A stretch of DNA of 64,000 bases from an uncultured Corynebacterium sp. (GCF_946998835.1 NZ_CAMQAZ010000011.1:12512-76511); one strand, 5' to 3'. Counted from the first letter of the stretch, positions 24,456 to 32,857 are shown. Made by a program: numbers and translations. Notes: generated by a model not told the origin, from the sequence alone.

Positions 24456-24783
24456 TCTTCCTCCTTACTACGCGAAGATTTCCTGTAACTCACTACAGGG
24501 ATTTTAAGTTTTGTCCTTGTGAGAATAGTGCAGGTGAGTACGCGACGGCGAACCCACCTACCGCTATGTGCCAGATTCTAGTCTGAACCTTGGAAAAAGT
24601 TAAGGCTAAGGGATTTTCCGGCTCACTTCCCTGCTCAGTTAAGCACACTATTAGTTTCCTGAGAATTGTCTTAACCTGGGCTAACGCCTTTTTAGCAGGA
24701 ATCGCCGCGGTTAAGACTACTACCCCCGTGTGTGCGATCACTACAGCAGGAACCGTGATGAAAAGGTCCCTATACCTCTGCTT
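24456..24783. other. Intergenic region carrying the ctaD promoter
   Basis: About 330 bases separate nrdF and ctaD, both on the minus strand. I see no credible gene; an 82-residue open frame here lacks a ribosome site and family features. The region must hold the ctaD promoter, but I cannot choose a -10/-35 pair with confidence, and no intrinsic terminator for nrdF is obvious. Confidence 0.4.
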
Positions 24784-25800
24784 TTAGAAGTCCCAGTCCT
24801 CATCCTCGGTCACTTCGGCCTTACCCATGACGTAGGAAGAACCGGAACCTGAGAAGAAGTCATGGTTTTCGTCAGCATTCGGCGACAGCGCCGACAGGAT
24901 TGCCGGTGAAACCCGAGTTTCGTCGGACGGGAACATGCCCTCGTACCCTAGGTTGTTCAGCGCCTTGTTGCCGTTGTAACGCAGGAAGCGCTTGACATCC
25001 TCAGTCCAGCCGAGCTCGTCGTACATTTCCTCGGTGTACTGGATCTCATTGTCGTAGAGGTCAAACATGAGATCGAAGGTGTATTCCTTCAGCTCGTCAC
25101 GCTCTGCCTGGGTCAGACGCTCGAGGTTGCGCTGGTACTTGTAACCGATGTAGTAACCGTGCACTGCCTCATCACGAATAATCAGACGAATGATATCCGC
25201 GGTATTGGTCAGCTTGGCGTGGCTGGACCAGTACATCGGCAGGTAAAAGCCCGAGTAAAATAGGAAGGACTCCAGCAGCGTGGAAGCAACCTTCTTCTTC
25301 TGCGGGTTATCGCCCTCGTAGTAGTCGAGGATGATCTTGGCCTTCTTCTGCAGGTACTCGTTTTCCTCACCCCAGCGGAAAGCATCCTGAATCTCAGGGG
25401 TCGACGCCAGTGTCTGGAAGATTGACGAGTAGCTCTTAGCGTGCACCGACTCCATGAAGGCAATGTTGGTGTACACAGCTTCCTCGTGCGGGGTCAGCGC
25501 ATCTGGAATAAGTGATACCGCACCAACCGTGCCCTGGATGGTGTCCAGCATGGTCAGGCCAGTGAATACGCGCATGGTGGTGCGCTGTTCCAAGGCGTTG
25601 AGCGTATTCCAGCTCTTGATGTCGTTCGACAGCGGCACCTTTTCCGGCAACCAGAAGTTACCGGTCAGACGATCCCAAACCTCGAGATCCTTGTCATCAG
25701 GAATCGTATTCCAGTCAATTGCCGCTACTGGGCATGCACGCGCTTCTGGATTCTTCTCACGATGGGCCGGAGTCGAGGGCGGGCAATCATCGAAACTCAC
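24784..25800 (-). CDS. nrdF: Class Ib ribonucleotide reductase small subunit (338 aa)
   Basis: This radical-generating beta subunit, usually a Mn(III)2-Tyr protein in corynebacteria, supplies the radical to NrdE. Metal ligands and the radical Tyr are recognisable: EVWDRLTGNFWLPEKVP (Asp nearby), TNIAFMESVHAKSYSSIF (Glu, His and the radical Tyr) and RDEAVHGYYIGYKYQ (Glu, His). The C-terminal tail VTEDEDWDF is the peptide that docks to NrdE. GTG at 25800 has GGGAGAGG at seven bases. Like other class Ib systems the gene is separated from nrdHIE, here by deoD. A perfect 30-base palindrome lies 40 bases upstream. Confidence 0.96.
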   Translation of the reverse strand: MSFDDCPPSTPAHREKNPEARACPVAAIDWNTIPDDKDLEVWDRLTGNFWLPEKVPLSNDIKSWNTLNALEQRTTMRVFTGLTMLDTIQGTVGAVSLIPDALTPHEEAVYTNIAFMESVHAKSYSSIFQTLASTPEIQDAFRWGEENEYLQKKAKIILDYYEGDNPQKKKVASTLLESFLFYSGFYLPMYWSSHAKLTNTADIIRLIIRDEAVHGYYIGYKYQRNLERLTQAERDELKEYTFDLMFDLYDNEIQYTEEMYDELGWTEDVKRFLRYNGNKALNNLGYEGMFPSDETRVSPAILSALSPNADENHDFFSGSGSSYVMGKAEVTEDEDWDF

Positions 25801-26117
25801 GTGGAAACCTCTCCCTTTTCATTCATATCGCCGTTTTTTAGAGTGCACCTTATATATAAGGTGCACTCTTCACTCTTTACGAGCTCAAACAGCAACTGCA
25901 GCTGCGTCGACTATTTCAGCCGCGTCTCGCCACAAAACGTCAGGCTCCCGGTAAAAGGAGCCACTACTCTCTGCAGCTTACCCACACCGCTGACCTAATG
26001 CACCTCACAAGGGGAAAACTTCCCATTGAACGCTCTTTATGCCAGTCGCCCCTCCCCCAACACCACGTCACACAAAGAAAAAGGTGCCAGCTGTGGCGCG
26101 GCGCCAACGGTTTCGGG
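25801..26117. other. nrdF upstream region
   Basis: No gene is seen in this 317-base gap. It contains the 30-base palindrome at 25840-25869 and, further from nrdF, a small hairpin GGCTCC/GGAGCC at about 25943-25963 that lacks a T-run. The rest shows nothing I can interpret. Confidence 0.45.
25840..25869. promoter_or_regulatory. Perfect 30-bp palindrome upstream of nrdF
   Basis: The arms AGAGTGCACCTTATA and their exact complement meet without a spacer, forming a perfect inverted repeat centred ~54 bases before the nrdF start codon. On the minus strand the centre reads TATATAAGG, so it could overlap a -10 element and serve as an operator. The flanking TTTTTT makes a hairpin terminator or attenuator a second option. 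Confidence 0.6.
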
Positions 26118-26843
26118 CTAGATTCGAGCCAGGGGCAAAGCTAACTCCATCATCGTGGTAAATGCCTTCTCACGTTCTTCCGGAGTGGTCTTTCCACCTG
26201 TGACAATGTTGTCAGACACAGTGAAGATGCCCATTGCCTCCGCACCGGCCTCCGCGGCTGTCGCATACAAGCCAGCCGATTCCATTTCCACTGCCAGCAC
26301 GCCCATTCGAGCCCAACGATTATTCACATCTCCCCGGAAATTGTAGAAGATGTCGCTGGACAGGACGTTGCCGACGTGCGTGGTGATGCCCTGTTCACGA
26401 GCTCGATCACGCACGTCTTCGATCAGGCGGAAGGATGCAGCCGGGGCGAAGGTTCCCGGCAGGTTGTACTGAGACAGGAAATTGGAATCAGTCGACGCAG
26501 TCTGACCGATAACCACGTCATACAGGTCCAGTTCTGGCTGCAGCGCGCCACACGAACCGACGCGAATCAGCTTCTTACAACCGAAGACGTGGATGAGCTC
26601 CCAGGAGTAGAGCGAAATGGACGGAATACCCATGCCGGAGCCCATGACGGACACCTCCTGCCCCTGGTAGGTGCCAGTAAAGCCAAGCATGTTGCGGACC
26701 TCGTTGAACTGAACGACATCCTCCAAGTAGGTCTCCGCGATGAACTTGGCTCGCAGCGGATCACCGGGCAACAGAATAGTCTCTGCGATTGGTGCACCCT
26801 TTGGGTTGATGTGCGGAGTGCTCTTGCCGGCGGTCTCAGACAT
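26118..26843 (-). CDS. deoD: Purine-nucleoside phosphorylase, DeoD type (241 aa)
   Basis: A hexameric-type phosphorylase that splits purine (deoxy)nucleosides to base and (deoxy)ribose-1-phosphate. Motifs are clear: the N-terminal TPHINPKGAPIAETILLPGDPLRAKFIAE, the phosphate-binding GSGMGIPSISLYSWELI (parts), RVGSCGALQPELDLYDVVIGQ, VEMESAGLYATA (ribose/base contact Glu) and TVSDNIVTGGKTTPEERE with the catalytic Asp. I chose the second ATG (26843): GAAGAGG lies nine bases upstream, whereas the first ATG (26852) touches it. It is placed between nrdF and nrdE on the same strand but ~275 bases from nrdF and separated from nrdE by a terminator, so it has its own promoter. Confidence 0.93.
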   Translation of the reverse strand: MSETAGKSTPHINPKGAPIAETILLPGDPLRAKFIAETYLEDVVQFNEVRNMLGFTGTYQGQEVSVMGSGMGIPSISLYSWELIHVFGCKKLIRVGSCGALQPELDLYDVVIGQTASTDSNFLSQYNLPGTFAPAASFRLIEDVRDRAREQGITTHVGNVLSSDIFYNFRGDVNNRWARMGVLAVEMESAGLYATAAEAGAEAMGIFTVSDNIVTGGKTTPEEREKAFTTMMELALPLARI

Positions 26844-27000
26844 GGTTTCCATCCTCTTCCCCCATTACGCATGGGTAAAAATAAACGAGAAAAATAAGCG
26901 AGCTTTTATCTGCCAGTGACCAGGGTAATTATCTGCCTCACATCCATCAATAGTGCTATTTAGGTGTGTTTCCTATTGAGTGGATTAATAAATGAAGCAA

Positions 27001-27048
27001 TTAAAAAGACGCGAGAATCTCCCCGACAAAACTCGGGAGGATTCTCGC
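27001..27048 (-). terminator. Terminator of the nrdHIE operon
   Basis: A 16-base stem (GCGAGAATCTCCCCGA / TCGGGAGGATTCTCGC, one G-U) with a short loop lies ~35 bases after the nrdE stop. On the minus strand it is followed by GTCTTTTTAATT, a classic intrinsic terminator. Confidence 0.9.
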
Positions 27049-27082
27049 GCCTTCAGCGAAACAGCGCTACAGCACGTCCGGC

Positions 27083-29236
27083 TTAGAGCATGCAGGAAAC
27101 GCAGCCCTCGACCTCAGTGCCCTCCAGTGCAACCTGACGCAGGCGGATGTAGTACAGAGTCTTAATACCCTTGCGCCATGCGTAAATCTGCGCACGGTTG
27201 AGGTCACGGGTACTCACCGTGTCCTTGAAGAACAGCGTCAGCGACAGTCCCTGGTCAACGTACTTAGTAGCAACCGCGTAGGTGTCAATGATCTTCTCGT
27301 AGCCAATTTCGTAGGCATCCTGGAAGTACTCGCGGTTGTCATTGTCCAAGTGCGGAGCCGGGTAGTACACGCGACCAATCTTGCCCTCCTTGCGAATCTC
27401 AATCTGAGACGCAATCGGGTGGATTGACGAGGTCGAGTTGTTGATGTAGGAAATCGAACCGGTCGGCGGGACTGCCTGCAGGTTCCGGTTGAACAGGCCG
27501 TGCTCCATGACGTCGGCCTTCAGCTGCGCCCAGTCCTCGGCATCCGGGATGTGCGCGGAGGAGTTCGCGAAAATCTCCTTGACGTGCTGAGTCTTTGGCT
27601 GGAAGTCTGCCGGGTCGAAGTTATCGAAGTACTTGCCACTGGCGTAGTCGGAGTTTTCAAAGTTGACGAACTTCTGACCGCGCTCGCGAGCAATCTTGTT
27701 GGATGCGCGCAGGACAGCGTAGAGCACTGCCGCAAAGTAGGCGTTGGTGAAGTCCAAGCCCTCTTCCGAACCGTACATAATCTTCTCGCGACCTAGGTAG
27801 CCATGCAGGTTCATCTGCCCCAGGCCGATGGCGTGAGACCCGTCGTTGCCCTTGCGAATCGACGGCACTGAGTCAATAGAAGTCTGCTCACTAACCGCGG
27901 TCAGGCCACGGATGGCGGTCTCAACGGTGCGACCGAAATCCGGCGAATCCATGGTCATCGCAATATTCAGCGAGCCGAGGTTACAGGAAATATCCTCACC
28001 AACGTGCTCATAAGACAGGTCCGCATTGTAGGTCGACGGAGTGTTGACCTGCAGAATCTCCGAGCAGAGGTTCGACATATTAATACGTCCCTCAATCGGG
28101 TTCGCGCGGTTAACCGTGTCTTCGAACATGATGTACGGGTAGCCGGACTCAAACTGAATCTCAGCGATGGTCTGGAAGAACTGACGCGCGTTGATCTTCT
28201 GCTTACGAATACGCGGGTCCTCGACCATATCCGCGTAGTTCTCAGTGATGTTGATGTCCGCAAACGGCTTACCGTAGACGCGCTCAACATCGTACGGGCT
28301 GAAGAGGTACATGTCGTCGTTACGCTTGGCCAGCTCGAACGTGATGTCCGGAATGACTATGCCGAGAGACAGCGACTTAATGCGAATCTTCTCGTCGGCG
28401 TTCTCACGCTTGGTGTCCAAGAAGCGCATGATATCCGGGTGGTGCGCGTGCAGGTACACGGCACCCGCGCCCTGGCGGGCACCCAGCTGGTTAGCGTAGG
28501 AGAAGGAGTCCTCCAGCAGCTTCATAACCGGGATGACACCGGAAGACTGGTTCTCAATGTGCTTAATCGGAGCGCCCTGTTCACGCAGGTTGCTCAGCAG
28601 CAACGCCACACCGCCGCCGCGCTTGGACAGCTGCAGCGAGGAGTTGATGGCGCGGCCGATGGACTCCATGTTGTCCTCGATACGCAGCAGGAAGCAGCTC
28701 ACCGGCTCACCGCGCTGGGCCTTACCGGAGTTGAGGAAAGTAGGAGTAGCAGGCTGGAAACGGCCGGTGATGATTTCATCAACCAGGTGCTGCGCGAGCC
28801 CCAAGTCGCCGTCGGCAAGCGTAAGAGCAACCATGCAGACGCGGTCTTCGTAGCGTTCCAAGTAACGCTTACCGTCGAAGGTCTTCAGCGTGTACGAGGT
28901 GTAGTACTTGTAAGCACCCAGGAAAGTCTTGAAACGGAACTTGTGGGCGTAGGCCTGCTTGAACAGGGCCTTGACGTCCTCGAATTCGTACTTCTCCAGA
29001 ACTTCAGCCTCGTAGTAGTGGTTTTCTACCAGGTAATCGAGCTTCTCCCGCAGATTGTGGAAGAAGACAGTGTTCTGATTGACGTGCTGCAAGAAGAACT
29101 GCCGCGCAGCCATGCGATCCTTATCGAACTGAATCTTGCCGTCTTCACCGTACAGATTCAGCAGCGCATTGAGCGCATGGTAATCCAGCTTGTCCTCGCC
29201 CACCGGCTCCGCGACCTGCTTACCCTTTTCCGACAC
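27083..29236 (-). CDS. nrdE: Class Ib ribonucleotide reductase large subunit (717 aa)
   Basis: The catalytic alpha subunit reduces ribonucleoside diphosphates. It shows the class Ib start (DYHALNALLNLYGEDGKIQF), the active-site cysteines in RGEPVSCFLLRIEDNMESI and NLCSEILQVNTPSTY, SCNLGSLNIAM, the finger-loop region GLGQMNLHGYLGREKIMYGS, QAVPPTGSISYINNSTSSIHP and the C-terminal redox pair EGCVSCML, which is re-reduced by NrdH. The start GTG at 29236 has AAAGGAG five bases upstream. It is last in nrdH-nrdI-nrdE, ~180 bases after nrdI, with a stem-loop in the gap. Confidence 0.97.
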   Translation of the reverse strand: MSEKGKQVAEPVGEDKLDYHALNALLNLYGEDGKIQFDKDRMAARQFFLQHVNQNTVFFHNLREKLDYLVENHYYEAEVLEKYEFEDVKALFKQAYAHKFRFKTFLGAYKYYTSYTLKTFDGKRYLERYEDRVCMVALTLADGDLGLAQHLVDEIITGRFQPATPTFLNSGKAQRGEPVSCFLLRIEDNMESIGRAINSSLQLSKRGGGVALLLSNLREQGAPIKHIENQSSGVIPVMKLLEDSFSYANQLGARQGAGAVYLHAHHPDIMRFLDTKRENADEKIRIKSLSLGIVIPDITFELAKRNDDMYLFSPYDVERVYGKPFADINITENYADMVEDPRIRKQKINARQFFQTIAEIQFESGYPYIMFEDTVNRANPIEGRINMSNLCSEILQVNTPSTYNADLSYEHVGEDISCNLGSLNIAMTMDSPDFGRTVETAIRGLTAVSEQTSIDSVPSIRKGNDGSHAIGLGQMNLHGYLGREKIMYGSEEGLDFTNAYFAAVLYAVLRASNKIARERGQKFVNFENSDYASGKYFDNFDPADFQPKTQHVKEIFANSSAHIPDAEDWAQLKADVMEHGLFNRNLQAVPPTGSISYINNSTSSIHPIASQIEIRKEGKIGRVYYPAPHLDNDNREYFQDAYEIGYEKIIDTYAVATKYVDQGLSLTLFFKDTVSTRDLNRAQIYAWRKGIKTLYYIRLRQVALEGTEVEGCVSCML

Positions 29237-29361
29237 GTTGACTCCTTTGACATCTATTTCCCCGCGCAGTGTCTGTTCAAACACTGCCCAGAACAATCTA
29301 ATCTAGCTATTTTCCTCGCGCACCGCTTTACGACGGCTTCCGCGAGCGCATCCACACGGCT

Positions 29362-29394
29362 GCTCTCAGTGTCCCTTCCCTCGACACTGGGAGC
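29362..29394 (-). other. Stem-loop between nrdI and nrdE
   Basis: The arms GCTCTCAGTGTC and GACACTGGGAGC (12 pairs with one G-U) have a nine-base loop. It lies in the ~180-base gap between nrdI and nrdE and has no adjacent T-run. It may stabilise or process the nrd mRNA so that NrdE differs in amount from NrdH/NrdI; this is inference. Confidence 0.55.
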
Positions 29395-29419
29395 GCCCTA
29401 CGGTTCCAAGAGCCCTAAC

Positions 29420-29842
29420 TTAGGCGCTAGCTTTACCGTGGAAGAACTCCTCTAGCCCTTCTCGAACTCGCTGCACATCATGGTCGGTTCCCATCAACTC
29501 GAAACGATACAAGTATGGAACCTTGCACTTGTAGGAGATCACATCTCCTGCCTTGCAGAAGTCTTCACCGAAGTTGAGATTTCCCGCGGCAATGACCCCT
29601 CGAATGTATGAGCGGTTGTGCTCATTATTGAGAAATTTGATTACCTGCGGCGGAACTGGCCGTGAGTTACCACCGCTGATCGAAGCACCGCCACCGTAAG
29701 TCGGACAAATGAGGACATAGGGCTCATCGACGATAAGCTCCGGCTCATTGCGACGGATTGGAATGCGGGCGTTTTTGATACCTAGCTTTTCGACAAACTT
29801 GTGTGTATTCCCCGTCGCCGAGGAGAAATACACCACCAGCAT
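29420..29842 (-). CDS. nrdI: NrdI flavodoxin-like protein (140 aa)
   Basis: NrdI is a flavodoxin that delivers an oxidant for assembly of the metal-Tyr cofactor in NrdF. The FMN phosphate loop is at the start (MLVVYFSSATGNTHKFVEKL); ICPTYGGGASISGGNSRPVP and VIAAGNLNFGEDFCKAGD contact the isoalloxazine ring, and RFELMGTDHDVQRVREGLEEF closes the fold. Start ATG at 29842 is chosen because the FMN loop needs to be N-terminal; the longer frame upstream has no family match. It follows nrdH by ~85 bases in the nrdHIE operon. Confidence 0.94.
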   Translation of the reverse strand: MLVVYFSSATGNTHKFVEKLGIKNARIPIRRNEPELIVDEPYVLICPTYGGGASISGGNSRPVPPQVIKFLNNEHNRSYIRGVIAAGNLNFGEDFCKAGDVISYKCKVPYLYRFELMGTDHDVQRVREGLEEFFHGKASA

Positions 29843-29926
29843 GAGAACTTCACCCTTTACATCGCAAAACCCCCCGATATCCGTTTCCCGAGTGGCCAAC
29901 GAAATCTGCGGGGAGGTGTGTGAATT

Positions 29927-30151
29927 TTAAGCTGCCTGGAGAGCCTTGATGCGGTCCGGACGGAAACCCGACCAGGTCTCGGTGCCAGTGTCAACGACTG
30001 GAGCCTGGAGGTGACCGAGGGCCATGACGTAGTCCCGAGCCTCATCGTCCATGGTGATGTCGACGATATCGTAGGCAATTCCAGCCTTATCGAGGGCGCG
30101 AGTGGTAGCGCGGCACTGGACACATGCAGGCTTGCTGTAAACGGTAACCAT
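29927..30151 (-). CDS. nrdH: NrdH glutaredoxin-like electron donor (74 aa)
   Basis: NrdH is a small thioredoxin-reductase-dependent redoxin that reduces NrdE. The sequence is typical: MVTVYSKPACVQCRATTRAL with the CVQC active site, GIAYDIVDITMDDEARDYVMALGH, QAPVVDTGTETWSGFRPDRI (cis-Pro and the WSGFRPD signature). ATG 30151 is the only start that fits the family. It is the first gene of nrdH-nrdI-nrdE and has paired NrdR-like boxes about 190-230 bases upstream. Confidence 0.95.
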   Translation of the reverse strand: MVTVYSKPACVQCRATTRALDKAGIAYDIVDITMDDEARDYVMALGHLQAPVVDTGTETWSGFRPDRIKALQAA

Positions 30152-30336
30152 GACTCTCACAAACTTTCTGGCTTTGACTAAGACCAATAAATCGGGACGA
30201 CTTCGTACAAACAATGGAAGCGGCCTAGGAATCAGCGAACTGATTGACCGGCTGAAAGCTCCCGTGAGGTTCATGAGAAACCGAGTACGGGTGGCCGACA
30301 GGTCCTTGTAACTATCCTTGGCTCGACACGTGAAAC

Positions 30337-30380
30337 ACTACACTTGGTATCTGAAAAACTCTAGTCGCACTAGATGTAGT
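30337..30380 (-). promoter_or_regulatory. Paired NrdR-like boxes upstream of nrdHIE
   Basis: Two 12-base sites of the form ACTA-N4-TRGT (ACTACACTTGGT at 30337-30348 and ACTAGATGTAGT at 30369-30380) are spaced exactly 32 bases, about three helical turns, as is usual for NrdR repressor box pairs. On the minus strand, TTGTGA and TAGAGT with a 19-base spacer flank the second box, a possible promoter. Repression by NrdR-ATP/dATP is inferred from the family. Confidence 0.6.
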
Positions 30381-30623
30381 AGTCACAAGCATGATATTCC
30401 CTGTTCGGAGATATCTGGCGCACAAGATGTTGTACGCACACGCACCACAACCTTGTAATTTCACCGCGAAAATTCCCGAAAATCACGGAAAAACAGCTAT
30501 CGCGATATTTTGGTTAAGCCAATTAGCGCATGACGCCCCGCGGCCGACCGCACCAATTCCAGGCGCCGCAGCACTCTTCCCTCCCCTTGCCCAACTTCGG
30601 ATTCAGCTGCAACCCCAAAATTC

Positions 30624-30729
30624 GCGGGCTGCACATGTGAACACGGGCTGCAAATGTGAAACTGTGCGAGTTTATGACACTTTCAAGCCATTTTTCGGGC
30701 CATTTTTGACATAAGCGTAGTCAGTAACT
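30624..30729. repeat. Dispersed intergenic repeat, copy 1
   Basis: Shares most of its length with 35157-35280: repeated GGGCTGCACATGTGAA-like units, then GAGTTTATGACACTTTCAAG, an internal direct repeat GCCATTTTT-CGG-GCCATTTTT, and ATAAGC followed by GTCAGTAACT. This copy has two of the GGGCTGC units. It lies in the gap downstream of the L36 gene and is not part of any coding frame. Confidence 0.85.
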
Positions 30730-30795
30730 TCCATCACCCCACCGCCCCCAGCCATAAACGCTGCCACCGCCCGAACCTGCCCCCTCCAAAAACCG

Positions 30796-30845
30796 AAAAC
30801 CGCAACCCTTAGCCACAGTGAACTGCGACTTCAGATTGCGGTTTT
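30796..30845 (-). terminator. Terminator of the L36 gene
   Basis: Perfect arms AAAACCGCAA / TTGCGGTTTT lie ~50 bases after the L36 stop. On the minus strand the stem is followed by T-rich sequence (TTTTCGGTTTTTGG), so it fits intrinsic termination despite a long loop. Confidence 0.65.
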
Positions 30846-30893
30846 GGCAATAAATTAAGGAAGCTACTTGCTTCGCGCCGACCTAAATAAGGC

Positions 30894-31016
30894 TTAGCCC
30901 TGGCGGGCCTTGAAGCGCGGCTCCTTCTTGTTGATCACGTAGACCTTGCCACGACGGCGCACGACCTGAGCGCCCGGCTTGTTCTTCAGCGACCGAAGGG
31001 ACTTGCGGACCTTCAT
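30894..31016 (-). CDS. rpmJ: Cysteine-free ribosomal protein bL36 (40 aa)
   Basis: Large-subunit protein L36 of the type that lacks the zinc-binding cysteines (often written RpmJ2 or YkgO). The 40-residue sequence starts MKVRKSLRSLKNKPGAQVVR and ends KEPRFKARQG; no Cys is present. In many bacteria the Cys-free paralogue replaces the zinc form when zinc is scarce and is then under Zur control. Here it stands alone, not in an obvious Zur cluster, so it may be a constitutive form. The residues upstream of ATG 31016 do not belong. AGGAG is visible just before the start. Confidence 0.93.
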   Translation of the reverse strand: MKVRKSLRSLKNKPGAQVVRRRGKVYVINKKEPRFKARQG

Positions 31017-31337
31017 TCGGGCGCTCCTTTCTACTCGGCTCCGAAACGGGAACGTGCACGCTGCACTATCCCGGACAATCACCCCAGTGACTGCCTGGCA
31101 ACGCACCCTTCCTGACAATCCGAAGAAATATCAAAGAGTATGCGTTACGACACGAGTTGCCATACTACCCAATAAGCAGAATAACTCCAAAAAGCCGGGG
31201 GAATCATGTTCTTTAGAACCAGCCCTGATGCCTAGCTGCCCCACTGCACACCAGCCTCTCGATTCACACCGGCCCCCGACTTCGCACCGGCCCCCGACTT
31301 CACACCGTCCCCGACCAACACGCCGGCCTCTGCCTGG

Positions 31338-32720
31338 CTACTTAGCCGCAGCAATCATGTACTCACGCACCTCTACAAGAGTCTTACCCGAGGTCTCCGG
31401 CACGGCCTTGATCGTAAACACCAGCGCAATTGCGCCCGTGATAGCAAAGAAGAAGAACGACCAGGCACCGCCCACAGCATCGACCATCGGCAAAAATGCC
31501 TGTGCCACGAACCAGTTCGCAACCCACAGCGCGAGCCCAGCCAGCCCCATACCCAGGCCACGAGCCTCAGTCGGGACAATCTCGGAAATCAACAACCAGG
31601 TAGCCACCGACACAGCCGCCTGCTGAAACACAATGAATACAGTCATCAGCAGCAGCGACATCATCGCACCCGTCGAAGAGTTGCTCGACAGTCCATAGAC
31701 CGGTGCCAAAACAAGCAGCGAACTCGCACAACCGACCAGACCGATAATCAGCATTCGACGACGTCCAATCCGGTCAATAATGCTCATACCAATCGCACAC
31801 GAAATCACCGAAGCGACACCGATAATAATGGAGGTATAGACAGAGCTTTCCGTCGACAAGCCAACCTTGTTCATCATCGTCGGCGCGAAGTACATGATTG
31901 CATTCGCACCCGTGACCTGCTGCGTTACACCGATCAGCATCGCAATGATGACCGTGCGCCGCACCCACGGCATCTTCAGGGCCTGGCGCTCGGCCGCACG
32001 CTGATCAGCGCTTGACGACGCCTCGCCCACGGCAACCTCATCCAACGTCGCCTGATTTCCTTGCATCTGACGCAGCACCGCCAGCGCCTTACCTTCCTGA
32101 CCTCGGCGGACGAGGTACGCCGGAGTATCGGGAAGGACCAGCATGCCAATGAGCAGCACGATGCCGGGGACAGCACCTAGTCCCAGCATGAGCCGCCAGT
32201 TACCGGAAGAGGCTAGAGCAGAGTTGGTGAGGAATGCCACCAGCTGACCAATCACAATCATCAGCGAGTTCAGGCTGACCAGACGCCCGCGCACGTGAGG
32301 AGGCGCCATTTCGGAGATATACATCGGCACGACAATGGACACACCACCGATACAGACGCCGAGCAATGTACGCGCAGCACCCAGGGAAAACGCACTGGAT
32401 GCGAAAGCACACCAAATGCTGCCAATAATGAAGCCGACGGCCCCGAGCAGGATGGTGCCTCGGCGCCCCAGGGAGTCTGCGACACGACCACCCAGGAATG
32501 CACCGATGGCAGCACCGACCAAAAGCATGGCGGTGACCGTCGACTCCTGCCCCGGCGTCAGCTCGAAGGATCGCTGGATATACAGCAGCGCACCGGAGAT
32601 TACGCCGGTGTCGTAACCAAAGAGGAGGCCGCCCAGAGCGGCGATGATTGCCACGGCTACCGACCGAGTAGTGGTGGCTTCCCGGTTCGGACCATTTTTA
32701 TCTTGTTCGGTTGTACTCAC
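31338..32720 (-). CDS. MFS sugar transporter, sugar-porter family (460 aa)
   Basis: A twelve-helix major-facilitator protein that would import a sugar or polyol with a cation. Sugar-porter signatures are complete: FGYDTGVISGALLYIQ in helix 1, RVADSLGRRGTILLG between helices 2 and 3, ISEMAPPHVRGRLVSLNSL, the PDTPAYLVRRG motif at the central loop, QQVTGANAIMYFAPTMM in helix 7, IDRIGRRRMLIIG and a C-terminal VPETSGKTLVEV. The nearest described relatives transport inositol, xylose or arabinose, but the substrate is not decidable. I use GTG 32720; an ATG at 32819 with AAAGG close upstream would add 33 non-conserved residues. It is divergent from nadE. Confidence 0.9.
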   Translation of the reverse strand: MSTTEQDKNGPNREATTTRSVAVAIIAALGGLLFGYDTGVISGALLYIQRSFELTPGQESTVTAMLLVGAAIGAFLGGRVADSLGRRGTILLGAVGFIIGSIWCAFASSAFSLGAARTLLGVCIGGVSIVVPMYISEMAPPHVRGRLVSLNSLMIVIGQLVAFLTNSALASSGNWRLMLGLGAVPGIVLLIGMLVLPDTPAYLVRRGQEGKALAVLRQMQGNQATLDEVAVGEASSSADQRAAERQALKMPWVRRTVIIAMLIGVTQQVTGANAIMYFAPTMMNKVGLSTESSVYTSIIIGVASVISCAIGMSIIDRIGRRRMLIIGLVGCASSLLVLAPVYGLSSNSSTGAMMSLLLMTVFIVFQQAAVSVATWLLISEIVPTEARGLGMGLAGLALWVANWFVAQAFLPMVDAVGGAWSFFFFAITGAIALVFTIKAVPETSGKTLVEVREYMIAAAK

Positions 32721-32857
32721 GCTGAAAATCTTGCCACCGTCAGGCCATAGGCCCCCTATCCACGCAGTACTTACTCGATAAAGATAAGGAGTTTCATAAC
32801 TATCTGCCGCAAAAAGCATCGCCTTTCCGGCTCAGCCCTAGCGGTAGAGTTGGGGCC

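Larger units (their letters stand above)
30152..30893. other. Long intergenic region between nrdH and the L36 gene
   Basis: Both flanking genes are on the minus strand and no real gene is seen between them. From left to right it contains the nrdH leader, NrdR-like boxes (30337-30380), a featureless AT-richer stretch, copy 1 of the intergenic repeat (30624-30729) and the L36 terminator (30796-30845). Confidence 0.5.

Noticed and set aside
22773..24488. 571-codon plus-strand open frame
   Set aside because: Complete shadow of ctaD on the opposite strand; composition (Gln/His/Arg/Glu-rich, no hydrophobic core) is typical of antisense of a membrane protein gene.
24493..24741. 82-codon minus-strand frame between nrdF and ctaD
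   Set aside because: No ribosome site or family features; it would occupy the space needed for the ctaD promoter.
28004..29455. 483-codon plus-strand open frame
   Set aside because: Antisense to nrdE; Leu/Val/Arg-rich translation with no family motifs, while nrdE has all expected catalytic segments.
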